A DNA stretch of 64,000 bases from NCBI GenBank assembly GCA_964059195.1, contig CAXKWD010000002.1, positions 152,475,042 through 152,539,041 of the forward strand. Direction: 5' to 3'. The first letter of the stretch is position 1; every line of letters begins with the position of its first letter. This DNA comes from Ectobius pallidus. Taxonomy: Eukaryota; Arthropoda; Insecta; Blattodea; Ectobiidae. The notes below the pieces were generated by a model. That model had not been told where the DNA came from, did no database searches, and worked only from the letters and a program-made list of their open reading frames with translations. Shown piece by piece: positions 43,180-54,059 of the stretch. Position numbers and translations under genes: made by a program.

Positions 43180-44354
43180 ATGATTCCGATCAAAAGTGCT
43201 TATCAGCTTCATATAAAATCAATCAATGATGTTATAACACAGATAGCTGAGGAAAGCATGACAGAAGCAGCTACTGAGGTTCGTACACTGTCTGGTAAAG
43301 ATGAATGTGCAGTGTCAGTTGATGGAAGCTGGCAGCGACGTGGATTTTCATCTCTAGTTGGTGTTGTTACAGCTATGTCAGTGAAAACCGGCAAAGTTCT
43401 GGATGTGGAAGTGATGTCAAAGGAATGCAAGTATTGTAAGATGCATTCAATGGATGATGAAAACTCCACATCGCATCAGATTTGGCTCGCCGAGTATGTT
43501 TGCTCTAAAAATTATGTTTGTTCATCACCAAACATGGAGCCTGTTGGAGCTGGCAGGATCTTTCTCAGGTAATTTCAAAACAGGGACTTAGCTTACACAG
43601 AATACTTAGGAGATGGAGACGCTAAGAGTTTTAAAGCTGTGTCAGATTTAGATCCATATGGTGGAAGACAAATTAAAAAACTGGAATGTGTTGGACATTA
43701 TCAAAAGCGTGTCGGAAATGGCATTAAAAAAATAGTAAAAGAAAAGAAACTAGGTGGGAAAGGGAAATTAACCCAGGTTTTAACAGGCAAGCTTCAAAAC
43801 TACTTTGGTATTGCCATTAGATCCAGTACAGAGAGTGTGAAACAAATGCGTCATGCAATTTGGGCTTCAGCCAACCTCTCCACGCTAAATGTCCACCCGG
43901 AGAGAACAGCTGATGTACCTATCAGGTTGCTAAGGCAAAAGGCATGAAATATAAACATGCAGGTCCTGGCATACCTGTAGAAATAATTAGGGAGATAAAA
44001 CCATTGTAGGCCTACATTAGACTTACTGAGGAGAAGATGCTGGAAAAATGTCTTCACGGCAAGACTCAGAATGTTAATGAGTCTTTCAATGGTTCAATAT
44101 GGAAACGATGCCCTAAAGAGACTTATGTAGGAAGGAACACACTAAATTTATGTGTTATGGATGCAGTGTGTCACTGGAATATTGGCCCTGAGGCTGAATT
44201 GGAATTGTACAGGAGAGTGGGAATCGACCCAGAAATGAACACAATAGCTGGAGTCCAATCTAACAAGAAAAAAAACAAGAAATTAAGGCCAAGAAACAAG
44301 AAACACCAGAAGCCAAAAGTAGAAGAAGGCATCTCAGAGGCAGGAAGAAGCTAA
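43180..44354 (+). pseudogene. Mutator-like (MULE) transposase, lightly broken
   Basis: Frame 1 (43180-43947): AEESMTEAATEVRTLSGKDE, ECAVSVDGSWQRRGFSSLVG (first Asp), KVLDVEVMSKECKYCKMHS, one stop at 43570-43572, then TEYLGDGDAKSFKAVSDLDP (second Asp), CVGHYQKRVGN, GGKGKLTQVLTGKLQNYFG. Frame 2 takes over near 43925 (VAKAKGMKYKHAGPGIPVEI) and runs EEKMLEKCLHGKTQNVNESF (candidate Glu) and NLCVMDAVCHWNIGPEAELE to a basic tail and stop at 44354. Frame 2 contains one stop, TAG at 44007-44009, made by a GGCCTA insertion. Family knowledge: a Mutator-type DDE enzyme with long inverted repeats and 8-11-bp duplications; I did not find the ends here. Only three lesions, so fairly recent. Confidence 0.85.
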
Positions 44355-47090
44355 AGTTGGATCAGCAAACAGAATCTGAGGGAGTTATCTATGATGCTGG
44401 AGGTTTTTGAAGAGTTCAAACTTCAACAGCCGTTTGCCGTAAGTTTAGTTTTGCAATGTACTGTCAGCATAAACACCATATTTCAGCTTGGTATGAAGAT
44501 ATTGCCATGATTTTGGTCTCATTTGAAAGCTAAAATCATAATCTAGTGTCTGAATTAAACTAAAATTTGATGCAGTTTAACAGTCAGTTATGAATTGGTT
44601 TACTATGAAAAGTTGCATGATATATATATATATATATTTTTTTTTTTTTCAAAATTTGATACACCGATGCTGTGAAGTAATTTTAATTTTATTACAAATT
44701 AATTCAGACACTAGATAAATGTTTTTGCTACAATCTAGTGAAAGAATTAAACAAAATATTTATTTGTTTAAACAATTAATTTTATTTTGCATTTTTTTAT
44801 AAAATCCCTTAATAATGAGTCAGTGAACCATGAAATTTTTTTTAAAGACAGTAACTTAAAAATTATAGAATTTTACCCCTCAGGGTGTACTCATACCGGT
44901 ATTTTGCTCTTTAATATAGCCTGCTTAAAAACATATCAATTAAATTTTTGAATTCTATCAAAACTACATTTTTCGTCATTCAAAATCTCCCTCGTGGCTT
45001 TCAGTTGCTTTGATTTAATATATGAGCCCGCTTGACATCGTTAGTCGATATATTGTGAACCAAATAAAAAAAAAAAATCTTCTATCTCAGACGACATATC
45101 ACATCTTAAACAGCCTGAAAAAGTAGGCGGGCTTTTTAATGTGTGCAGCATTTTAATTAAGAATTAATTACTTGAAAAATAAGCGTCCAATTTTAAAGAA
45201 CTACAGTGCTTTGCAGATGACAAGCCGTTTATCCTTCTCCTGCTTAGATAGGCGGTCCAATCAGAGACGGCGGGAAGACTCTTACTGCTAGCGGCACTCC
45301 GTTAGCTCATACACGTGATTGGCGGTGAAGGAAATGGCTTCTCATTTGAAAAATACTGTGAACGTCATTTTATTAAGCCAAGATAGAGGAATAGAATGGT
45401 GCTAATTTTGAATTTTTGAGCCCTATTTGCGACCGCCTCCCCTTACTTTTTGCCTGCATGTCCTATGTTACTTTTGCTGAATAGGGTATTTAATAATTGA
45501 ATAATATTAATAACTATTATTATTATTATTATTATTATTAAAAGTTGGCTTGCTGACCTTTTTCTTCTTTGTTTCCAAATATATTATTTTCTTAATTACT
45601 ACCGACCATGTCCTATGTTATTTTTGCTGAATAGGGTAAGAAGTTTGCTTGCTGACCTCCTTTTTTGTTTCCTTCAGATACCTGTCTGGCAGATCCTCTT
45701 CCCTTGTTTCCTTCGGCTTCATCTTACTTTCAATTGTGACCTGCCTACTGAATGAAGATTTCAGAAGCCCAGCATACTTAGTATTCTGTGTTTATAAACG
45801 CAGCAGCTAGTTGGCCGATTTTATACTTCAGTTCAGGTGAGCCATTGATTCATAAAATGTACTGTACTGGAATTTAATGTAATCGTAGTTGTAGTAGTAG
45901 TGTAAATCACTGATACAGGATCCAATGTTAATAATTTTCTCCATAATTGTAGACGTAATAAAGCAGTATAATATATTAAGATCAGAATTATTAATAATTG
46001 TTTTTCGTAATTTTGTAGTTAATCTAAAACGAAGTACATAACTTAGGCTACCCTGCTGACTCTATGTAGAAGATCAGATATGTTATCGAATCAAGACGGG
46101 CGCATAGGAAATTAATATTGCGTCCTTTAAAAATATGTTACATAGGCTATTCTTGTAGCTTTTAACTTATTCAAGGGTGAATGCAATTTGAGTGGTTGAA
46201 AAGTTATTTATAATAATATGGACAATAATATTCTTTATAGCCGAATTAATTTCATATCTAATGCTGACACGACGTATTTTTAAGAGAAGTTATCGGAGGG
46301 ATCTACGTTAATTTTACTACGATACTAAGGATCGTCTTCTTTCCGCTAAATGTTGCCCTAAGCAAAATTTTGTACTTTCTTTCTTAATGTTAAAGTTTAA
46401 AAAGGAAGGCGTCTTATGACCTGTGAAGAACAAACTTGGTTTTCTTGGATCAGATAGAGGAATCCACACGAGTTTCTTTATAAGGCAGCGAAAAGGTCTC
46501 TTCATGTTCTTCCTTACATTTAGAGGTGATTCGGTGCCAACATAGTGTGTTGTCATTGTCTCCTTGCAGTGACGCTATTGAACTATATATTTTCTTAACA
46601 GCCATGAGCCGCTAATGAGCCCCGATGTGAAACTTTGCCATTTAATTCAAGATGAAGCTAACCAGTGCAGAAAATTTCTGTCGAATTGGAAACTGCTCCA
46701 AAGAATATAACCGTAATGAAGCTCATTTCAGGAATTCAGAAATACCATTGTCTTGATCGTGTTTTTCACTCCTTTTTATATGTAAGTTACGAGTATTAGC
46801 AGATCTCATCTAAAAGTCACGAAATTCTAACACGATAGGTCTCCCATTGATAAAGGATTTGAGGTTTTAGGGAGTAAGTTAATTTACAATATATTGCTGA
46901 TCTTTCATAGGCCTATTATTGTTGTAAATTGTACAGTCTTGGTTTTCTTGAGTTCTTCCCGCAATAGGGTAAACCGAGAAAAATTTTAATTTTATTAAAA
47001 TGACTTAACTTTTCGTATTGTGTAAAAACTTTAGGCCCCGCGGCTTTCTGAGCTGCTATTAAAAAGTGTAGGTTCACACCTATTTACTTA
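44355..47090. other. long stretch without recognised genes
   Basis: 44355-44900 probably includes 3' sequence of the MULE. A TA run lies at 44622-44636. A partial tandem duplication covers 45460-45680 (ATGTCCTATGTTA, TTTTGCTGAATAGGGTA, GCTTGCTGACCT twice) with an ATT run at 45515-45540. A 79-codon minus frame (46556-46317, MTTHYVGTESPLNVRKNMKR) has no motif I recognise. Confidence 0.4.
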
Positions 47091-47097
47091 ATTTTAA

Positions 47098-47099
47098 GC

Positions 47100-47134
<35 letters not shown>

Positions 47135-47150
47135 TTTTTATTATTATTAT
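47098..47150 (+). repeat. ATT microsatellite
   Basis: About 15 ATT repeats with a T7 interruption, just before a SINE head. Confidence 0.9.
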
Positions 47151-47154
47151 TGTT

Positions 47155-47375
47155 GTTGGCCGACTGTATAGTCCCGTATTTAGCATCGGAGACAACTGAT
47201 CCGGGTTCGAACCCCGATATCTCCTTGAATTCTTTCGAAGTAAGGAGGTCTCGAACAAGGTGCATTCAGCCTCGTGATACAAACTGAGGAAACGGCCGTG
47301 GGTGTCGAGATGCCTCCCAGATCTGCATCTCCCTATGGTCTGATTTTAACCCTAATCCCTTCAAAGATGTAGTGT
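47155..47375 (+). mobile_element. tRNA-like SINE
   Basis: GGCCGACTGTATAGTCCCG (A-box-like) and GATCCGGGTTCGAACCCCG (perfect B-box GGTTCGAACCC) about 35 bases apart, followed by a body with CTCGTGATACAAACTGAGG and TGTCGAGATGCCTCCCAG. No clear duplication found. Confidence 0.65.
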
Positions 47376-47524
47376 CAAAGTTATCATCATCATAATCATA
47401 TTAGCCAAGTTTCTCCACAATTTTTGACCAGGTGCTTGAGAGTAGACTAGTTTTTTAAATCAATTTCTAATTCTTTCCGGTTAGCCTATAACAAAGCGAT
47501 ATGTTTACAACTAAAAGTAAAGTG

Positions 47525-47995
47525 ATCCCTACACAGGCCATGGAGGCCCAGAGGGTTCCAAAAGGTTGAGGCTCCCAGATTTTGGACATTTGGCACATGA
47601 AGGTGGTATGGTTGTCAGCCTTTACCCCCAGGATTGCTCCTGGTACTCATTTCTGTTAGAGGCTGAGTCGACCCCAGGGCCATAGTGCCACAAGAAGGAT
47701 TAGGCCAGTTGAAAAATCTCAACGACTTCATCGGGAATCGAACCCGCGACCTTCCGATGTTTACAACTGAACATCTTAAATATTTCCTTATCGTATGTTC
47801 TAGTATGATCAGTATCACTGTCACACCTTCCTCCCCATAAATCTGGGGCATAATAATTTATTGAGAGACTGAGGGCTTACTACCTGTCCCTCTGCCCTCT
47901 TTCGGAAAATAAGCGTAACAAAATTAGTATCGGTAATGAAACCTCCACTTGGAGGCCCTATGACCCACCATAGGGGTTACAGGAACAAGTCAGTC
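47525..47995 (-). mobile_element. SINE or SINE pair, minus orientation
   Basis: On the minus strand GGTCGCGGGTTCGATTCCCG (47745) is a pol III B-box region. The body includes TGGCACTATGGCCCTGGGGT. Plus-strand 47868-47970 (CTACCTGTCCCTCTGCCCTC, AATTAGTATCGGTAATGAAA) matches the 3' part of the SINE at 22537-22886, so two elements may abut here. Confidence 0.6.
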
Positions 47996-48348
47996 AGTTA
48001 TAATAATTTATTGCTCACACAAGACTAAAATGTTCCATCCTATGTTGTCTTTTTTTTTTACATGCGTAGTGCTTACAATAAACATCTCTATTTCTTAACT
48101 AACTGTAATATTTCTTAATTCATACAAAGCCTTACAGCGATGAATAACATATCAGTTGATATGATTTTTTACTGACTTCTTACATAGCATATTTGCTACC
48201 CATCGTTGGCACAAACTCAGGTTTTTAAATCTTGATTTTGCTTGAAGCTGAGACAACTGAATACGCACACTTAGTATGCCCTCTTATTCTGTATCAAAAT
48301 GTAATATTTCATTCAATATTTCATTCATTCACTGTTACTAATTTATAG

Positions 48349-48485
48349 GAATGAATTCTATCGATAGCCTCCCTAATTTGATCGATTACGTAAAATCCCA
48401 GGATCGTGCAACTTTAAAGCCACCTTCTATACTGGAAAAAATGGTGATGCCATGGGGACTGCAGTTACAATGTGAATTACATTTG
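48349..48485 (+). CDS. internal exon of an unidentified gene
   Basis: A frame without stops, GA-ATG AAT..., encodes MNSIDSLPNLIDYVKSQDRA, TLKPPSILEKMVMPWGLQLQ, CELHL. It is bounded exactly by splice signals: a branch-point-like GTTACTAAT, pyrimidine-rich ACTG/TTTC and TTTATAG before 48349, and TTG|GTGAGT after 48485. Length 137 bp is typical of an internal exon. It enters with two bases of a codon and leaves at a codon end. The codons look unbroken by the decay seen in transposon pseudogenes. I do not recognise the protein. Neighbouring exons were not found, so introns may be long or lie outside the window. Confidence 0.62.
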
Positions 48486-49603
48486 GTGAGTTCAATGTAA
48501 TGTTTTAAGAAAGACAGTATATACGGTAATTATATGTATTTTGAATCGTAAACATTGTTTAACAGAATTCTCTCCGCTTATGTAAAGTTTCATATTAAGG
48601 GCTGAGCCCGTTAAAGGTAAAGAAAAAAGTGCTAGATTACTGAGGAAATCGCCAGATGTCACTTTCGTTCTCTTCCCTTCGTACATTTAAATAAATAACC
48701 ATTTCCTTCATTTTAACCACTACAGATACTACTATTCCTCTTACTACAATTATCGTGTAGGCTATCTGTTAATAATTTACAATTAAAAATAAATATTTCG
48801 GCGATAAAAATTTGGTGCATGAATTAGATACCGGCACTTTAAATGTTTTTGACAAATCACAAACGTAAGCCTATGCAATATTTAGTTTAGCTCAAAACAT
48901 TAGTTACCACCTAGCTCATTAGTTCTCCCCATTCATGCGAAGTCTTCAATTCCTTATGATAGCGAAGGATTTGTCAATATTAGTTCGCTTTTGCCTTTTC
49001 TATAACTTCTAGAGATATGCATTTCTTTACAAATAGGTCAATCTTTTTCGCAAAATTTCTGGGATGTTTAACTGTTTAAAGTAGTGATTTGTTTAAAACA
49101 AATGGTTGCCAACCAAAAGAGACTGAATTCCGCTACAGAACGGAATTACCAAAAAGTTTTCTATTTCTACTCTAAGCACAAGCGAACTGAAATTATAATT
49201 GTCTTAAAATTTACGATTCAAAATAACATAAAACGTCGTCCGGTGTTGGAATTTAACAAGCTCACGCGAATAACATGGTACCGGTACTGCGTTTGTTACT
49301 AAATCCAAATTGACTGTTAGAAAATAGTGAATTCTCTTCAAAATATTTAGTACTTTACTTACTTAGGACAACTACCTTAGACATGACTGGTAATTTACTA
49401 ATAGGTCTGTAATTTGCCAGTTCATGTTTATCACAATTTTATGTATGGGTATAACCTCAGCAAATTTAAAATCCCTGGAAACTTTCCAGTATCTAAACAA
49501 ATATTAAGAATATACTGTAAGTTAAAGGCTCAGAAATATATGTAAAGGCTGTTTTAAGAATTTAAGAATTGAGTCTATATACATCAAGGCAAGCACTGTT
49601 ATT
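48486..49603. other. probable intron/intergenic sequence
   Basis: AT-rich; no frame with motifs, no paired repeats recognised. Confidence 0.4.
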
Positions 49604-50575
49604 AAGTGCCAGTATGATACTTTATGACATGAGATTGCATGGGGGACGGGGAAATGTCCGTCCGTCTGTCTGTCCGTGTGTATTCGTGCCATAACTCAAA
49701 TAGGCCTACGCTTTATCGGATTTTCATGAAACTTGGTATACGCATTTATAACGTCTATGGGAAGAAACCTATTGATATTGAACCAAATCGGTTCTCCGGT
49801 ACTGGAGTAATGCCCAATTTAGTGCCTATTTTAATAGTGTTATATTAGAAATGCGCCATAACTCAAATACACTTTATCAGATTTTCATGAAACTTGGTAT
49901 ACGCATTTATGACGTCCATGAGAAGTAACCTATTGAATTTGAACCTAAGCGGTTGACCGGCACCAGAGTAAAACCCAATTTAGTGTATTTTAAAGGCGCG
50001 ATAACTCAAATACGCTTTATCGGATTTTTATGAAACTTGGTATACGCATTTATAATGTCCATGGGAAGACGTCTATTGATATTCGACCAAATCGGTTGGC
50101 CGGTACCGGAATAAAGCCAAATTTAGTGCCTTTTATGGTAATATATTATAAAGAATTTAACAAATGCAAATCTGTTATCCTGACAACATATCGTTTTACA
50201 CTGTTCATATGCGGCTTTGGAATTTGCAATAGTTAGCTATGACACATCCCTTCGCATTTGATTATCAAACTAGTCAGATGTTTATTTCGTTGATCAAGTT
50301 GAATACTGTTTATATACAGAAGGTATATTACTGTGAAATAATTATGCCTACGTAAATTAAGTGGAGTTCTTCGCCAGTGTAATTTGTGAGATGTTGAGAT
50401 ATTTTAAGAATTTCTTATATCAGTGTATACGAGTTTGAATTAAGGTTAAGTATGTTCTTCCACAAGCCCTACTGAATGAATCGACCATAATTGCAATTAA
50501 CTTATCACTGATCAAATAAAAACATTCTGGCACTTTGTTATATCAGTTTAGGGCCTACCTGATTTTATTTAATGA
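49604..50575 (+). repeat. GTGCCAGAATG element, copy 3, with three ~150-bp tandem units
   Basis: Starts AAGTGCCAGTATGATACTTT, then GGGGACGGGGAAATGTCCGT, a GTCT/GTCC run, and three units (about 49685-49845, 49855-49985, 49995-50130). Each unit has ATAACTCAAATACG, TTTCATGAAACTTGGTATAC, GTCCATGGGAAG, an AACCTATTGAT-like block and CGGTACCGGAGTAA-like sequence. The first unit carries a GGCCTA insertion. The right end CATTCTGGCACTT is at 50523-50535 and weak similarity to copy 2 continues to ~50575. Confidence 0.75.
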
Positions 50576-51146
50576 GAAGATAGTTGAACGAACATCTTCA
50601 ACGTTCAAATAATTGACATTGAAAATTACAATATATTTTGGGAAGGTTATTTAAGAATAACAGTAGGCCTACTTCATTATCTTCAGGTACAAGTTTTACA
50701 ATCTCCTGAATCTCATCACTAAAAAATGAATTAAAAGTATCAGCATTCAAATCAGACGGGTTATTGTTACTTTTAGAACTACTGTTTATAAAGGTAGAAG
50801 CCATACACCAGAAGCATTTTGATTTGTTCCTCCTGTTTTTTATTAAAGTGGAAAAATATTTCATTCTTCATGCTTATACCTGTATATTTCTTCTTAATTC
50901 CTGTATATTTACTTTTTAATTCAATGAAACCAAAATGAACATACATATCATAGAAATATAAATGTTGGCGTTTTAAATTCTTGAGTTATCAATTTCTTGG
51001 TGGATTTCACAGAATATGTTAAAGGAAAATATGTTTCAACTATTTCCAAAATAAAAGTATTAAAAAGTAATGGATCTTGTTACTGAACTTAACTATGCTT
51101 TACAACTAAATTCAATTTATATGTATCAATTGGTAAATAAAATTAA

Positions 51147-51358
51147 AGATCTCGCACGAAATCTGTGCCGATGAGACCGTTACTCTCTAGAGAGAGACAT
51201 GCTATTGTGCGAGAGAGAGAGGTAGCTTGGCCTTTACAAATAGAAAGGGGGGTACTGTTGTGCGAGAGAGATAAGTAGCAGGCCAATCGACGCTACAGTC
51301 CTCACGAAAACGTAAATGTAATAACTTAGGCAATCGGCACAGATTTCGTGCGGGATCT
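51147..51358 (+). mobile_element. 212-bp MITE with AGATCYCGCACG ends
   Basis: 26-base inverted ends with one mismatch: AGATCTCGCACGAAATCTGT (51147) and inward from the right AGATCCCGCACGAAATCTGT. The interior has GTGCGAGAGAGA twice. No convincing duplication, so the superfamily is open. Confidence 0.8.
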
Positions 51359-51369
51359 ATATATACTGA

Positions 51370-52050
51370 TCAGACGCATAAGATTTAAAATTCTACATTT
51401 GTCATTATTAGGAAGACGGTTGTTGTTAAAGTAGAAAAAGATAGCATCATGGTCAGATGGGACTATGTAATATAAAAAAAAAGTCCTCTTATATTAGCCT
51501 ATCATTATGAATTGAGATTATATTATATTATTGTCTAGGCAAGATCCAGGATTCTATTTCTACCTGCCCTGGTTGACTGGTTAATAGTCAATCGTAAACC
51601 AAAGCTATCTAATATATTGAAGTCATTAACGACATTTGAGTTACAAGAAGTTCCAAATTGAAATCATCAGCTAAAATTATGTTAAAATTAGGACGAGTTT
51701 TATACGCTAAATTTAAAAAAAAAAAAGTCCTCAATTGTGGGCCTTCTATTATAAGGTGTTTTGTACAAAGATACACACAACAGGTTGAGAGAGTAAATAA
51801 AACTCGTGCATATTTCAAAAGCAGATTCACAAGCCAAGCTAGGTACCGGTACATCAATAGTACTTTTCCCAATCAGCCCGTTTTTGGTGAAACTAGCTGG
51901 GCCCCCGTATTCAGTATTATACCTACAATAACAATTAGATAAATAATAGCCAGGTATTTTAATAAGATTAATTTCATCGCATTTCAGCCAATACTCCGCA
52001 ACACAAAAGACATCAACTTCTAATTCATTAAAATAAAATATATATACTGT

Positions 52051-52060
<10 letters not shown>
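51370..52060 (-). pseudogene. LINE endonuclease domain, decayed
   Basis: On the minus strand LEVDVFCVAEYWLKCDEINL (catalytic Glu region) is followed by IPGYYLSNCYCRYNTEYGG, then NIILADDFNLELLV (normally GDFN), QSTRAGRNRILDLA in another frame, and PSDHDAIFFYFNN (SDH motif). The order matches the apurinic-type endonuclease of Jockey-like LINEs. Several frameshifts and an A10 run at ~51716 break it. Confidence 0.78.
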
Positions 52061-52081
<21 letters not shown>

Positions 52082-52082
52082 G
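52040..52082 (+). repeat. CA/TA microsatellite
   Basis: ATATATATACTGTA then about nine CA and seven TA units, directly before the mariner terminus. Confidence 0.9.
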
Positions 52083-53105
52083 AGGGTGTTTCAAAAATAC
52101 TTTTACAAACTTCGGCCATGGGTTCCTTACACCAAAAGAAGGAAAAAGGTTCCTATGAACATAAATCCCATAAGCCATTGTTTTCTCGTTAGGAACTGTT
52201 CAACACATCTGTACACTCATAACACGTCAACACACAAAACTCATTACCAGGGCCCGGATTCTGATGACCTAAAATTGTTTGAAAAATGACCTATAAAAGA
52301 CCCTAAATTTTAAAGAAAATGACTTAATAACTATAAAAAATGACCTAACAACAGATATTTTATTTATAAAAAAGTATTATTGTACACACAAAGTTATAGA
52401 CTAGTTTGTACATAATTGTAAAAACTGTAAATAAGTGTAATGTTGTGAATGTTCATTTCTCACGGAAACTGAGTCAAAATTCGGCATTTCCTTTTGTGGT
52501 CTGCCGGATTATATTGTTGTTTATTGAGGGTAAACAGCAGTTTGCAATCTCAAATTCAAGCAGGTTCCAAGTCAGTCTAATAACAATAGTAATATATTAC
52601 ACAGTTTTGGCGTTTCTTTGATTCTCATTTCCGACTGAGACATGACAACACTTTTCCTTCTTGCATTAAACAAACAACATTTCAAAGACAGCACCGCTAG
52701 CGACGACAAAAAAGTTAATACACTCAATGTAAATACAAGAAAATGACTAAATGAGGAAGCAAATGACACGAAAATGACAAAATAATGACCTAAAATTGAA
52801 ATAAAAGCCCTAAATATATAAAATGCCAAAACATGACCTAATAAAATTGCATTTCTACAATCTAGAGGCCATGATTAGGATTTATCCCCAAGTTGGCAGT
52901 GTCTATGTAGCATCAATAAAAAGATGACATGTCATTAGAATCCGGGCCCTGCTCATTACAAATGCTCGAAATGTCCTCCTCTTGCCTCTAACATGCATGC
53001 GCTCGTCGAATCATGGACTGTCGCACCTTTTCAAATACTCCGGGATGGTGTCGAATGGTTTCGCAGGCTTCCATGACACGTCGAAAAGTTCCTTCATCCG
53101 GGATG
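52083..53105 (-). pseudogene. mariner transposase C-terminus with 3' terminus, minus orientation
   Basis: The left end AGGGTGTTTCAAAAATACTT follows a TA. On the minus strand at 53105-52965 the translation is SIPDEGTFRRVMEACETIRH, HPGVFEKVRQSMIRRAHACL and EARGGHFEHL, the C-terminal block of DUF4817-type mariner transposases. The hAT MITE 52248-52951 is inserted between this and the terminus. The rest of the gene is lost at a junction near 53105 with an oppositely oriented copy. Confidence 0.75.
52248..52951 (-). mobile_element. hAT MITE, CAGGGCCCGGATTCT family, copy 3
   Basis: Same termini as copies at 25959 and 33799 but reversed. Perfect 8-bp duplication CTCATTAC at 52240-52247 and 52952-52959. 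Retains the shared MSQSEMRIKETPKL frame (minus strand, ~52640). Confidence 0.95.
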
Positions 53106-53800
53106 CTCCATGATCCATGATACTCCAGATTCATCATGTATCTTGTTTAGTGATGAAGCAATATTTACTAATCATGGCCAGGTAAACCGCAGAAACATGC
53201 ACTATTGGTCTGTTGACATTCCCCGTTGGCTTCGTCAGGTGGAACGTCAGCGTCCATGGAGTTAAAACGTGTAGTGTGGGATAGTGAACCATCAGCTCAT
53301 GGGCCCTTTTTTCATAGAAGGAACACTGAACTCGCACAAGTATCGCAGCCTCCTAACAGACCATCTTCCACAGATGCTAGAAGATGTTCCTCTGCAGACT
53401 AGGAGGAACCTGTGGTTACAGCATGACGGCTGTCCAGCCCATAGTGCACGAATTACTACAGCTTGTCTTCACGGATTGTTTCCAAATCGTTGGATTGGAC
53501 GAACGAGACTTGTACCTTGGCCGGCCCGGTCACCGTTAGACTTTTCTGTGGGGAAAGCTGAAAGACACTGTCTACAAGGACATACCAACTACACCAGATG
53601 ATATTATGAAACGACGTATTACTGCTGCCTGCTCTGAAATTTCCGCTGAAATGCTAGAGCGTGTCCAGCAGTCTTACCACAGCAGAGTGGAAGGGTGTAT
53701 TGAAGCTGCAGGTGGTCATTTTGAACACAACCTTTCAAGGTCAATTGTCTCTTTACTTGTGAGAATCCACAGAGGTAGTGCACTCCCTTTTGTTTTTCTT
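53106..53800 (+). pseudogene. mariner transposase, catalytic and C-terminal part, plus orientation
   Basis: ILFSDEAIFTNHGQVNRRNM holds D1 (53152-53154). After a stop region, NLWLQHDGCPAHSARITTA has D2 (53425-53427), then FPNRWIGRTRL and WPARSPLDF. Four residues are missing between SP and LDF compared with SPDLTPMDF at 19070, so restoring the gap would give the same 41-residue spacing. A frameshift follows, then RRITAACSEISAEMLERVQQ and CIEAAGGHFEHN. The N-terminal HTH and both termini are absent. Confidence 0.8.
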
Positions 53801-54059
53801 TAGTTTGTGCTACCACAAGTTGTACAAGTGTTGGTGTGTAAAGGTTTCAAAATAAGATTTCTCGTAAACTAGGCCTACTTGCACTAGAATCCTGCGACAA
53901 ACACCACTGACATTCTACTTTACTCTACTTTTGTTTTGTTGATGTAACTAGGCATTGTTCCACTTAAAATATTGTATGTTTGCTCAAAAACACACTTTTT
54001 AAGTATTATTCAAATCTGTTTATAGGCTAAACGTACGAGCCCCTGACTACCAATCAATG

